A stretch of 64,000 nucleotides of DNA from an uncultured Spirochaetota bacterium (GTDB lineage: Bacteria; Spirochaetota; Brachyspiria; Brachyspirales; Brachyspiraceae): NCBI GenBank assembly GCA_944390575.1, contig CALXQJ010000002.1, positions 186,001-250,000 on the forward strand, written 5' to 3'. Shown one piece after another: positions 45,321 to 53,388 of this stretch (positions are counted from its first letter, which is position 1; each line of letters begins with the position of its first letter). A program made the position numbers and the translations under genes. A model generated the notes under the pieces. It saw only the letters and a program-made list of their open reading frames with translations, did no database searches and was not told where the DNA came from.

Positions 45321-45359
45321 GGCAACTTATTAATAAATATTTTATTTAAGTTGCCTTTA
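45321..45359 (+). terminator. Intergenic hairpin between grdA and grdB
   Basis: Nine-bp stem GGCAACTTA (45321-45329) with TAAGTTGCC (45347-45355), a 17-base A/T loop and TTTAATT after it. It is a weak or partial terminator that could lower transcription after grdA, or protect the 3' end of the grdA message. Confidence 0.6.
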
Positions 45360-45381
45360 ATTAAAAAATTAGGAGGCTTAA

Positions 45382-46680
45382 ATGCCAGAATATAAAATAG
45401 TTCATTATATAAATCAGTTCTTTGCTAATATTGGTGGTGAAGAGAAAGCTGATATTGCTCCAGAAAAAAGAGATGGAGTGGTTGGTCCGGGTGCTGGATT
45501 AGAGGGCGAATTAAAGAAACTTGGAGTTGAGGCAAAAGTTGTTGGTACTGTTATTTGTGGAGACTCTTACTTTAATGAGAATTTAGACAAAGCTAAGAAA
45601 GAAGTTTTAGACTTAATTAAAAGTTATAATCCAGATTTAGTTATAGCAGGTCCTGCTTTTAATGCTGGTCGTTATGGTACTGCTTGTGGTACTGTAGCAA
45701 AAATGGTACAAGATGAGTTAAAAATTGATGCTATTACAGGTATGTATATTGAAAACCCAGGTGCTGATATGTTTAAGAAGGATGTTTATATTGCTTCTAC
45801 TAAAGATAGTGCAGCTGGTATGAGAGATGCTTTACCTAAAATGGCTAAAATAGCTAAGAAACTTCTTAATAAGGAAGAAATGGGTACTTCTGAAGAGGAT
45901 GGCTATATTGCACGTGGTGTTAGAAAAGTTCTTTTCAGAGAGAAAATTGGGGCAGAAAGAGCAGTTGATATGCTTATTAAAAAGTTAAAGGGTGAAGAGT
46001 TTACTACTGAATACCCTATGCCTGATTTTGATAGAGTAACACCAGGTGAAGCTATTAAAGATATTACTAAAGTAAAAATAGCATTAGTAACAAGTGGTGG
46101 TATAGTACCATCAGGAAACCCAGATCATATAGAGTCTTCATCAGCATCTAAATATGGTAGATACTCTATTAAAGACATGGGAGAAACAGCACATGGTGGT
46201 TATGACCCTACTTATGCAAATGCTGATCCTAATAGAGTGCTTCCTGTAGATGTATTAGAAGATTTACAGAAAGAAGGTAAAATAGGTGAATTATATCCTT
46301 ATTACTATACTACTACTGGTAATGGTACATCAGTAAAAAATTCAAAGGCTTTTGCTTCTGAGTTTTCTCAAGAGTTGGTAAAAGATGGTGTACAGGCTGT
46401 AATTCTAACATCTACTTGAGGAACTTGTACTCGTTGCGGTGCAACGATGGTTAAGGCTATAGAGGCTACTGGAATACCTGTAGTTCATATCTGTACTATA
46501 GTTCCTATTTCTTTAACTGTAGGTGCTAATAGAATAGTTCCTGCTATTGCGATTCCTCATCCACTTGGTAATCCTAATTTAACTAAAGAAGATGAAAAGA
46601 AAATTAGACGTGAGATAGTTGAAAAAGCTCTTAAAGCTTTAACAACTCCTGTAGATTCACAGACAGTTTTTGAGAATTAA
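45382..46680 (+). CDS. grdB: Glycine reductase protein B, selenoprotein subunit gamma (Sec at internal TGA)
   Basis: Substrate-specific selenoprotein of component B; attacks the glycine bound to GrdE. ATG 45382 (AGGAGG upstream) to TAA 46680, 432 residues, with an in-frame TGA at 46417-46419 as residue 346. The motif is STUGTCTRCGA, the UxxCxxC of GrdB. The N-terminal part has RDGVVGPGAGLEGELKKLG and IESSSASKYGRYSIKDMGET; after the TGA come HICTIVPISLTVGANRIVPA and IPHPLGNPNL. A hairpin CGTTGC-GGT-GCAACG (46432-46446) lies 12 bases after the TGA, a good SECIS candidate. The gene is split in naive calling. Confidence 0.96.
46432..46446 (+). promoter_or_regulatory. Candidate bacterial SECIS hairpin in grdB
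   Basis: Perfect 6-bp stem CGTTGC/GCAACG with apical GGT, 12 bases after the UGA codon, inside the reading frame. This spacing and a GU-bearing apical loop agree with SelB-bound bacterial SECIS elements. Confidence 0.7.
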
Positions 46681-46701
46681 TTTCTAAAAGTTAAATAAAA
46701 T

Positions 46702-46757
46702 AAAAAAGGGGTTGTACAATTAATATATAGATATATTTCTTGTGTGGCCTCTTTTTT
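46702..46757 (+). terminator. Long hairpin with G-U pairs between grdB and grdC
   Basis: Bases 46702-46718 can pair with 46741-46757 over 17 positions, six of them G-U in RNA, with a loop of about 22 bases. The stem ends in six T, terminator-like. Being inside the operon, it may act as an attenuator that reduces grdC and grdD. Confidence 0.65.
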
Positions 46758-46790
46758 ATTAATAACAAATAAAAACTTGGAGTAAATAAT

Positions 46791-48380
46791 ATGAGTTATG
46801 CAGTATTAAAGGCCGCTTCTTATGCTTTAGTACATACACCTGATATGATTATTCATAATGGTACTACACAAACCGTAGAAATGAAAGTTAATCCTGATTC
46901 TCAGTATTTGAAAGATATTAAGAAGTTTATTAGAAAATTTGATGAGGTTGTAAATTATGCTCCTAATCAAACTTATATAGGCAATTTACATCCTTCTGAG
47001 CTTAAAACATTATCTGAGAAAGTTGCTGATGATATTAAAAAGGTTGGTGCTTCTTGGGTTGGAGTTTCTTGTTCTGGTAGTAGAGATGGTAAGCTTGGTG
47101 GAATATATCCTGAAGATGAGTTTATCTTTATGATGAAAGTTTGTGATGTTTTTGAGCTTGTTTATTTAGAGGCTGATTTTGAAAAGAAAATGAAGGAAGT
47201 ATATTTAAAAAATGAATCTAAATATAGAAGTGAAGAAGATATTAAAAAAGAATTAGATAAGTTCAAGTTTGACACTAATATTTCTGACATTGAAAAACTT
47301 ATGAAAGAAGAGCATGCTGAAGGATTATACTTTGAAGAGAAATTAGTTGGATGTATAAAAAGAGCACATGATGTAGATGAAAACTTAACTTCTCATGTTA
47401 TTTTTGAAAATTTAGTAGTTAAGGCATCTGGAGTTATTGCTTTAAAAGAGCTTATAAGAAAAAATAAGATAGAGCCTTCTACTATAGATTTGGTTATTGA
47501 GTGTTCTGAGGAAGCTTGTGGTGATATGAATCAAAGAGGTGGTGGAAACTTTGCTAAGGCTATAGCAGAAATCGCAGGACTTCCAAATGCTACTGGATTT
47601 GATATTAGAGGATTCTGTGCTGCTCCTACACATACACTTGTAACAGCAGCTTCTTTAGTTAAGGCTGGTTCTTATAAAAATGTTGTTATAGTTGCTGGTG
47701 GGGCTACTGCTAAATTGGGTATGAATGGTAAGAGTCATCTTGCTAAAAATCTTCCTATATTAGAAGATGTTCTTGGAGCTTTTGCTGTTCTTATTTCTGA
47801 GAATGATGGAGTTCATCCTATTATTAGAACTGATTTACTTGGTACTCATACTGTTGCAACTGGATCTGCTCCTCAGGCTGTTATGAACTCATTGATTGTA
47901 AATCCTCTACAAAAGGCTAATTTAAAAGTTACAGATATTGATAAATATTCTGTAGAAATGCAAAATCCAGATGTTACAAAAACAGCTGGTGCAGGGGATG
48001 TTCCAGAAGCTAATTATAAAATGATAGGTGCTATAGGAGTTAAAGAAGGTCATATTGAAAAACCTCAATTAGCTGAGTTTGTAGAGAAGCATGGTATGTC
48101 TGGTTGGGCTCCTACTCAGGGACATATTCCTTCTGGGGTTCCTTATCTTGGATTTGCTATAGAAGATATTATGTCTGGAAATATTAATCGAGTGATGATT
48201 GTTGGTAAGGGTTCTTTATTTTTAGGTAGAATGACTAATTTATTTGATGGTATTTCTGTTATTATAGAGAAAAATGATGGAAAGACTTCATCTAATAATG
48301 GTGTATCTAAAGAAGAGGTTAATAAGCTTATAGCTAATGCTATGAGAGACTTTGCTAAGAATATATTAGCTAATGAATAG
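46791..48380 (+). CDS. grdC: Glycine reductase protein C, beta subunit GrdC
   Basis: Works with GrdD to turn the Se-carboxymethyl group on protein A into acetyl phosphate. The 529-residue protein is related to beta-ketoacyl synthase III. Blocks include PDMIIHNGTTQTVEMKVNPD, GVSCSGSRDGKLGGIYPEDE, EACGDMNQRGGGNFAKAIAE, GFCAAPTHTLVTAASLVKAG and MSGWAPTQGHIPSGVPYLGF, all close to GrdC. The ATG follows GGAG, ten bases after the operon hairpin tail. grdD starts ten bases after its stop. Confidence 0.95.
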   Translation: MSYAVLKAASYALVHTPDMIIHNGTTQTVEMKVNPDSQYLKDIKKFIRKFDEVVNYAPNQTYIGNLHPSELKTLSEKVADDIKKVGASWVGVSCSGSRDGKLGGIYPEDEFIFMMKVCDVFELVYLEADFEKKMKEVYLKNESKYRSEEDIKKELDKFKFDTNISDIEKLMKEEHAEGLYFEEKLVGCIKRAHDVDENLTSHVIFENLVVKASGVIALKELIRKNKIEPSTIDLVIECSEEACGDMNQRGGGNFAKAIAEIAGLPNATGFDIRGFCAAPTHTLVTAASLVKAGSYKNVVIVAGGATAKLGMNGKSHLAKNLPILEDVLGAFAVLISENDGVHPIIRTDLLGTHTVATGSAPQAVMNSLIVNPLQKANLKVTDIDKYSVEMQNPDVTKTAGAGDVPEANYKMIGAIGVKEGHIEKPQLAEFVEKHGMSGWAPTQGHIPSGVPYLGFAIEDIMSGNINRVMIVGKGSLFLGRMTNLFDGISVIIEKNDGKTSSNNGVSKEEVNKLIANAMRDFAKNILANE

Positions 48381-48390
48381 GGGGTATTAA

Positions 48391-49557
48391 ATGAGTAATA
48401 CTTCTATAAAGTCTATGATAGCTTCTACTTTTGAAGAGCTTGCTAATGCATTAGAGACTGGAGAGTTTGGTAAGAAGGTAGTTATTGGTATTACTAATAA
48501 AGGAAGCGAACATGGTGTTGAGGCTGTTTCTTTAGGTGGACTAATTGCTACTAAAAAAAATAAAAATATTGAAGTAGTTTTAATAGGTGAAAAAAATAGC
48601 ACTGGACTTAGAACTATTGAAACGAATACTGAAGAAGAAGCTCATAAAGTAATGGAAGATATGATTAAAAAAGGAGAATTAGATACTTGTGTTACTATGC
48701 ATTATAATTTTCCTATAGGCGTTTCTACTGTTGGTAGAGTTATTTCTCAAGCCGATGGTAAGGAGGCATTCATTGCTACTACTACTGGTACTTCTGCTAC
48801 TGTTAGAGATCAGGCTATGTTTAAAAATGCTATATATGGTATTATTGCTGCCAAAGCTTGCGGTATTAAAGAACCTACTGTTGGTATATTAAATGTAGAT
48901 TCTGCTAGATCTGTAGAGAGGGCTTTAAATGAGCTTGTAGCTAATGGTTATAATTTAAAGTTTGGTTCTTCTAATAGAGCTGATGGTGGAGCTATTTTAC
49001 GTGGTAATGATCTTATTACAGGGGCTGTTGATGTTGTTGTTTGTGATTCTCTTACTGGAAACATTTTGATGAAGATATTTTCTTCTTTCAATAGTGGTGG
49101 TTCTTATGAGGCTATTGGATATGGTTATGGTCCTGGTATAGGGTTTGACTTTGAGCTTCCTATATTTATTATATCTCGTGCTTCGGGTAGTAATGTTATT
49201 GCTGGTGCTTTGGAGTATGCTTATCAGTGTATTAGCGGTAATTTAATTGATACTATTAAAAAAGAAGTTCTTGAGATTAAAAAGTATGGCTTTGATTCTA
49301 TATTAGAAAGTTTAAAGCCTAAAAATTCTATAGTGTCTGATAATAATAAAAAGAAAGTAGAAGTTGCAAAGGAGGTTGTAACTTCTCAAATATCTGGTAT
49401 TGAAGTTACAGATTTGGATGATGCTGTTGATTTACTTATGTCAAATGGCATATATGCAGAATCTGGAATGGGATGTACTGGACCCATCATATTAGTGAGT
49501 GATAATAATACAGAAAAAGCTAAAAATATATTAAAAGAAGGAAATTTTATTTCTTAA
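48391..49557 (+). CDS. grdD: Glycine reductase protein C, alpha subunit GrdD
   Basis: PlsX/Pta-like subunit that completes release of acetyl phosphate. The 388 residues have GKKVVIGITNKGSEHGVEA, PTVGILNVDSARSVERALNE, DVVVCDSLTGNILMKIFSSF and IISRASGSNVIAGALEYAYQ. Near the end the conserved SGMGCTGPIILVS holds a Cys at residue 362, which in the family carries the acetyl thioester. GGGGGT-type ribosome site upstream. A strong terminator follows 23 bases after the stop. Confidence 0.94.
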   Translation: MSNTSIKSMIASTFEELANALETGEFGKKVVIGITNKGSEHGVEAVSLGGLIATKKNKNIEVVLIGEKNSTGLRTIETNTEEEAHKVMEDMIKKGELDTCVTMHYNFPIGVSTVGRVISQADGKEAFIATTTGTSATVRDQAMFKNAIYGIIAAKACGIKEPTVGILNVDSARSVERALNELVANGYNLKFGSSNRADGGAILRGNDLITGAVDVVVCDSLTGNILMKIFSSFNSGGSYEAIGYGYGPGIGFDFELPIFIISRASGSNVIAGALEYAYQCISGNLIDTIKKEVLEIKKYGFDSILESLKPKNSIVSDNNKKKVEVAKEVVTSQISGIEVTDLDDAVDLLMSNGIYAESGMGCTGPIILVSDNNTEKAKNILKEGNFIS

Positions 49558-49580
49558 TCTATATTTTATAGGCTTTTATA

Positions 49581-49626
49581 AATAATGAGGCTCATATACT
49601 AATTTTTTTATTTGAGCCTTATTATT
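49581..49626 (+). terminator. Terminator after grdD
   Basis: Fourteen-bp stem AATAATGAGGCTCA (49581-49594) with TGAGCCTTATTATT (49613-49626), one G-U, followed by TTTA. It lies before the transporter gene, so that gene may have its own promoter or read through. Confidence 0.75.
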
Positions 49627-49682
49627 TTTATAATTAATAATGTGAATAATAGTGTGTTTATTTTTAAAATTAGGAGATTATA

Positions 49683-51095
49683 ATGGTGTTAATAGAGCAA
49701 ATAGTTGGTAAAATGAATTCTTTTTTATGGGATTATTTACTTATAATATTACTTGTAGGTAGTGGTATATATTTAACTATTAGATTAAAATTTATTCAGA
49801 TAAGAGAGTTTGTATATAGTGTAAAACATACTCTATCAGGTTTTTCAAGAAAATCAAAAGATAATAATACAGATGGAAAAATCACATCTTTTCAATCTTT
49901 AGCAACATCTATTGCAGGACAAGTAGGTACAGGAAATTTAACAGGAACAGCTACAGCATTAATGGCTGGTGGTCCTGGTGCTATTTTTTGGCTTTGGGTA
50001 TCTGCTTTTTTTGGTATGGCTACTATATTTTCTGAGGCTACTCTTGCATTGAAGTTTAAAGAGACTACAAAAGAAGGTAAAACTGTAGGAGGTCCTTCAT
50101 ACTATATTAAGGCAGCTTTTAAAGGAAGTTTTGGTAAGTTTTTAGCTGCTTTATTTTCTATTTTTATTATACTTGCATTAGGATTTATGGGCAATATGGT
50201 GCAATCGAACTCTATAGGATCTGCTTTTAGTAATGCTTTTGGAATTAATAAGATTATAGTTGGAATAGTAGTTGCTATATTAGCAGGTTTTATATTTCTT
50301 GGGGGTATTAGTAGAATTGCAAAGACTACAGAAAAGATAGTACCTATTATGGGAATTTTATATATTTTAGGAGCTATTATTTTTATTCTTCTTAATGCAA
50401 ATAGAATACCTGAAGCTTTTAGACTTATATTTGTTGGAGCTTTTACACCACAAGCTGTACTTGGAGGTTCTCTTGGAATTGGTATTCAACAGGCTATGCG
50501 TTTTGGTATAGCTCGAGGTTTATTTTCTAATGAAGCTGGTATGGGTTCTACTCCTCATGCTCATGCTTTGGCGGATGTTGAGCATCCTTGCGAGCAGGGG
50601 GCTGTTGCTATTATGGGAGTTTTTGCTGTATTTGTTGTTGTTACTTTAACTTCTTTAGTTATGCTTACTTCTGGTATTTTACAAGAACAAGTTTATACGT
50701 TAAATTCTATATCTGAAGTAGAAGAATCTCTAAAGGGAATAGGGCTTGCACAAGAAGCTTTTAGAACTAAGTTTGGATATATTGGAGTTATTTTTGTTGC
50801 TGTTTCTTTGCTTTTTTTTGCTTTCTCTACTATTATTGCTTGGTACTTTTTTGCAGAACAGAACGTTAGATATTTATTTGGTGAGAAGGCTGTAAAAATC
50901 TACTCTATCATTGCTATTATATTTATATTTATAGGTTCTACATTAAAAGTAGATTTAGTATGGGCTTTGGCTGATTGTTTTAATGCTCTTATGGTTATTC
51001 CTAATATTATAGGAGTATTGGCATTAAGTGGAACTGTTGTACTTGCTACTAAAGAGTATGAACAGATTAAAAGAGATAGATTAAAAAAGAAATAA
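49683..51095 (+). CDS. AGCS family sodium:amino-acid symporter
   Basis: Na+-driven uptake of Ala or Gly. The 470 residues have about ten helices. The signature GQVGTGNLTGTATALMAGG comes first, then ARGLFSNEAGMGSTPHAHA and the last Na+-site helix. Directly after the glycine reductase operon and a terminator, it is probably the glycine importer; this is inference from position. An AGGAG site lies upstream of the ATG. The bidirectional terminator after it is shared with msrB. Confidence 0.93.
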   Translation: MVLIEQIVGKMNSFLWDYLLIILLVGSGIYLTIRLKFIQIREFVYSVKHTLSGFSRKSKDNNTDGKITSFQSLATSIAGQVGTGNLTGTATALMAGGPGAIFWLWVSAFFGMATIFSEATLALKFKETTKEGKTVGGPSYYIKAAFKGSFGKFLAALFSIFIILALGFMGNMVQSNSIGSAFSNAFGINKIIVGIVVAILAGFIFLGGISRIAKTTEKIVPIMGILYILGAIIFILLNANRIPEAFRLIFVGAFTPQAVLGGSLGIGIQQAMRFGIARGLFSNEAGMGSTPHAHALADVEHPCEQGAVAIMGVFAVFVVVTLTSLVMLTSGILQEQVYTLNSISEVEESLKGIGLAQEAFRTKFGYIGVIFVAVSLLFFAFSTIIAWYFFAEQNVRYLFGEKAVKIYSIIAIIFIFIGSTLKVDLVWALADCFNALMVIPNIIGVLALSGTVVLATKEYEQIKRDRLKKK

Positions 51096-51114
51096 TAATA
51101 TTAAAAAAACAAAT

Positions 51115-51157
51115 AAAAAAGCAAGAAATATAGTAGTAAGCTATATATCTTGCTTTT
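51115..51157. terminator. Bidirectional terminator between the AGCS gene and msrB
   Basis: Long imperfect stem: AAAAGCAAGA and ATATAG on the left (51115-51132) pair with CTATAT and TCTTGCTTTT on the right (51140-51157). It lies between convergent genes. Confidence 0.8.
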
Positions 51158-51164
51158 AGTTTTT

Positions 51165-51527
51165 TTATTCTTTAGGTTTGAAAACTAAAGATATAGAGTT
51201 TACACAATGTCTAATATTTTTAGGTGTAAAACCTTCACCCTGAAAAACATGTCCTAAGTGTCCTCCACATCTATTGCAAGTTATCTCTATTCTATAACCA
51301 TCAGCATCCATAGTTCTTCTTACAGCATTTGGTATTTCATCATCAAAAGAAGGCCATCCACAACCAGACTTAAACTTATCTTTAGAATGATAAAGAGGTG
51401 CATCACATTGTTTGCAATGATAAGTACCCTCTTCATAAAAGTCATTATACTCACCAGTACCAGGATATTCTGTACCTTTATATATAATTACATCTTTTTC
51501 TTCTTTAGTTAATTTTCTATATTCCAT
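51165..51527 (-). CDS. msrB: Peptide methionine-R-sulfoxide reductase (MsrB)
   Basis: Repairs methionine-R-sulfoxide in proteins. The 120 residues show the zinc site CKQC (Cys38/Cys41) and CNRC (Cys84/Cys87), the loop GCGWPSFDD, and the catalytic Cys108 in [12 protein letters not shown]. No Sec codon is used, in contrast with the grd genes. Short single-domain form without MsrA. It is the last gene of a minus-strand run and follows pepF by 18 bases. Confidence 0.95.
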   Translation of the reverse strand: MEYRKLTKEEKDVIIYKGTEYPGTGEYNDFYEEGTYHCKQCDAPLYHSKDKFKSGCGWPSFDDEIPNAVRRTMDADGYRIEITCNRCGGHLGHVFQGEGFTPKNIRHCVNSISLVFKPKE

Positions 51528-51545
51528 ATTATAATACTCCTTTTG

Positions 51546-53360
51546 TTAATTTATACTTTTTAATTCCTCAACTTCTTTTTCAAAACTATTTAAAGCATTT
51601 TCTACAACTTCAGGTTTTGTCATATCAACACCAGCAACTTTTAAATTTTCAATAGGAGTTCTGCTTCCTCCACTTTTTAAGAACTTTAAATAATTATCTC
51701 TATTAGTAAAGTCATTTTTACTATTACCTTTTAATACTCCATTAGATAAAGCAACAGCAGCACTCATACCAGTAGCATATTTATATACATAAAAAGAACG
51801 ATAAAAATGTGGAATTCTTAAGCACTCTAAATCACTAACTTCTTCTAATACAGCATTTTTACCAAAGTATTTAACTAATAAATCCTTATATACCTTGCGT
51901 ATAAGTTCTAATGTAGTAGGATTTCCTTCTTCTGCTTCTTTATGTATAATATGTTCAAACTCAGCAAACATAGTTTGTCTAAATACTGTAGCCACAAAGC
52001 CATTAATATCTTTATTTAATAAAAATGCTCTAACATCTTTTTTTTCTTCTTTTTTCATTAAGTAGTCAAATAATAGTTTTTCATTGAATGTAGATGCTAC
52101 TTCTGCTTCAAATATACTATAATCATGATGTTGATATGGATTATTTTTTCTACTATAGTAGCTATGCATACTATGTCCAGCTTCATGAGCTAAAGTAAAT
52201 ACAGATTCTATACTTTCATCTCTAAAGTTCATTAATATATAAGGCTCAGAAGTATAACATCCCGCAGAGAAAGCTCCGCTACTTTTTCCTTTATTTTCAT
52301 ATTTATCAACCCATCTATTATTAAGTCCATTAAGAAGTGTTGATACATATTCCTCGCCAAGTGGTGCAAAAGCATTACCTAATAATTCTATTGCTTCATT
52401 GAATGTGTTTTTTATTTTTACATCCTTAACCACAGGAGCATATTTATCATACTGTCTGAAATCATTAATAGATAATTTTTTCTGACAATAATCATAATAA
52501 CTATGAACAGCTGGAAGCATATTATGTACACTTTTAATTAAGCTATCATATACACTAACTGGTATATCATCTGCAAATAATTCTTGTTCACGAACTGTAT
52601 TAAAATTTCTAATTTTTGCATTAAATATATCTTGTTTAATTTGGCTTGCATAAAGCTCTGCTAATGTATTTTTATGTTTGTCATATTCTTTATAAAATTG
52701 AATATAGCTATTTTTTCTTATTTCTCTATCTTCACTTTCTTGAAAACTTGAAAAAGTTGCGTGAGTTAGAGGTATCATTTTTCCATTTACTTCTAATTCA
52801 CCAAAGTCTAAATCTGCATCATTTAATGTGTCAAATACATTTGAAGCTGTTGATGCTAATTCACTTTGTAGAGCGAGTATTCTCTCTTCTTTTTCTGATA
52901 GAGTATGTGGTTTATATTTTAATATATTATTTAAGTATATTTTATAGTCTTTTAATTCTTCACTCTTTAGAAAGTCATTTATAATATTATCTTCTATAGA
53001 CATTAATTCAGGGTCGAAGAAGCTTAAATTTGCAGAAAACTCAGAAGCTAATTTTGAAAATCTTGCCATTTTTACATTAGAATCATTATTAGTTAAATCT
53101 TCTGTTTGCTTTAAAAAAGAATAAGAACCTAATTTCTCTAATATTATAGAAGTATTCATTATAGAGTCTAATATATTTCTTAATTCTTTAGCACTTGTTT
53201 TTAACTTTCCCTTATATTTAGAGACACTATTTGAAAAATCTTCTACAGTTTTAAAATCTTTTTCAAACTCATCATCATTTTTATAAAGTAAAGTTAAATC
53301 CCAAGTATCTTCTATTTTTACATCTTTTCTTTCTATTACGATATCTTTATTTTTTTCCAT
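51546..53360 (-). CDS. pepF: Oligoendopeptidase F
   Basis: Cytoplasmic M3-family zinc peptidase that cleaves short peptides. The 604 residues include HEAGH at residues 392-396 (HExxH) with the third ligand Glu near FEAEVASTFNE. Substrate-binding motif GAFSAGCYTSEPYILMNF precedes it, and FYVYKYATGMSAAVALSNGV follows. N-terminal half is the helical PepF domain with TWDLTLLYKNDDEFEKDFKT. Length is normal. It lies 28 bases after the SbcC-like gene on the same strand. Confidence 0.94.
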   Translation of the reverse strand: MEKNKDIVIERKDVKIEDTWDLTLLYKNDDEFEKDFKTVEDFSNSVSKYKGKLKTSAKELRNILDSIMNTSIILEKLGSYSFLKQTEDLTNNDSNVKMARFSKLASEFSANLSFFDPELMSIEDNIINDFLKSEELKDYKIYLNNILKYKPHTLSEKEERILALQSELASTASNVFDTLNDADLDFGELEVNGKMIPLTHATFSSFQESEDREIRKNSYIQFYKEYDKHKNTLAELYASQIKQDIFNAKIRNFNTVREQELFADDIPVSVYDSLIKSVHNMLPAVHSYYDYCQKKLSINDFRQYDKYAPVVKDVKIKNTFNEAIELLGNAFAPLGEEYVSTLLNGLNNRWVDKYENKGKSSGAFSAGCYTSEPYILMNFRDESIESVFTLAHEAGHSMHSYYSRKNNPYQHHDYSIFEAEVASTFNEKLLFDYLMKKEEKKDVRAFLLNKDINGFVATVFRQTMFAEFEHIIHKEAEEGNPTTLELIRKVYKDLLVKYFGKNAVLEEVSDLECLRIPHFYRSFYVYKYATGMSAAVALSNGVLKGNSKNDFTNRDNYLKFLKSGGSRTPIENLKVAGVDMTKPEVVENALNSFEKEVEELKSIN

Positions 53361-53388
53361 AAATATTTCCTTAATTTTTTATTCTTTA

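Noticed and set aside
46447-46680. A separate 77-residue gene after grdB
   Set aside because: It is in the same frame as grdB, directly after the UGA of the UxxCxxC motif. It is the C-terminus of GrdB.
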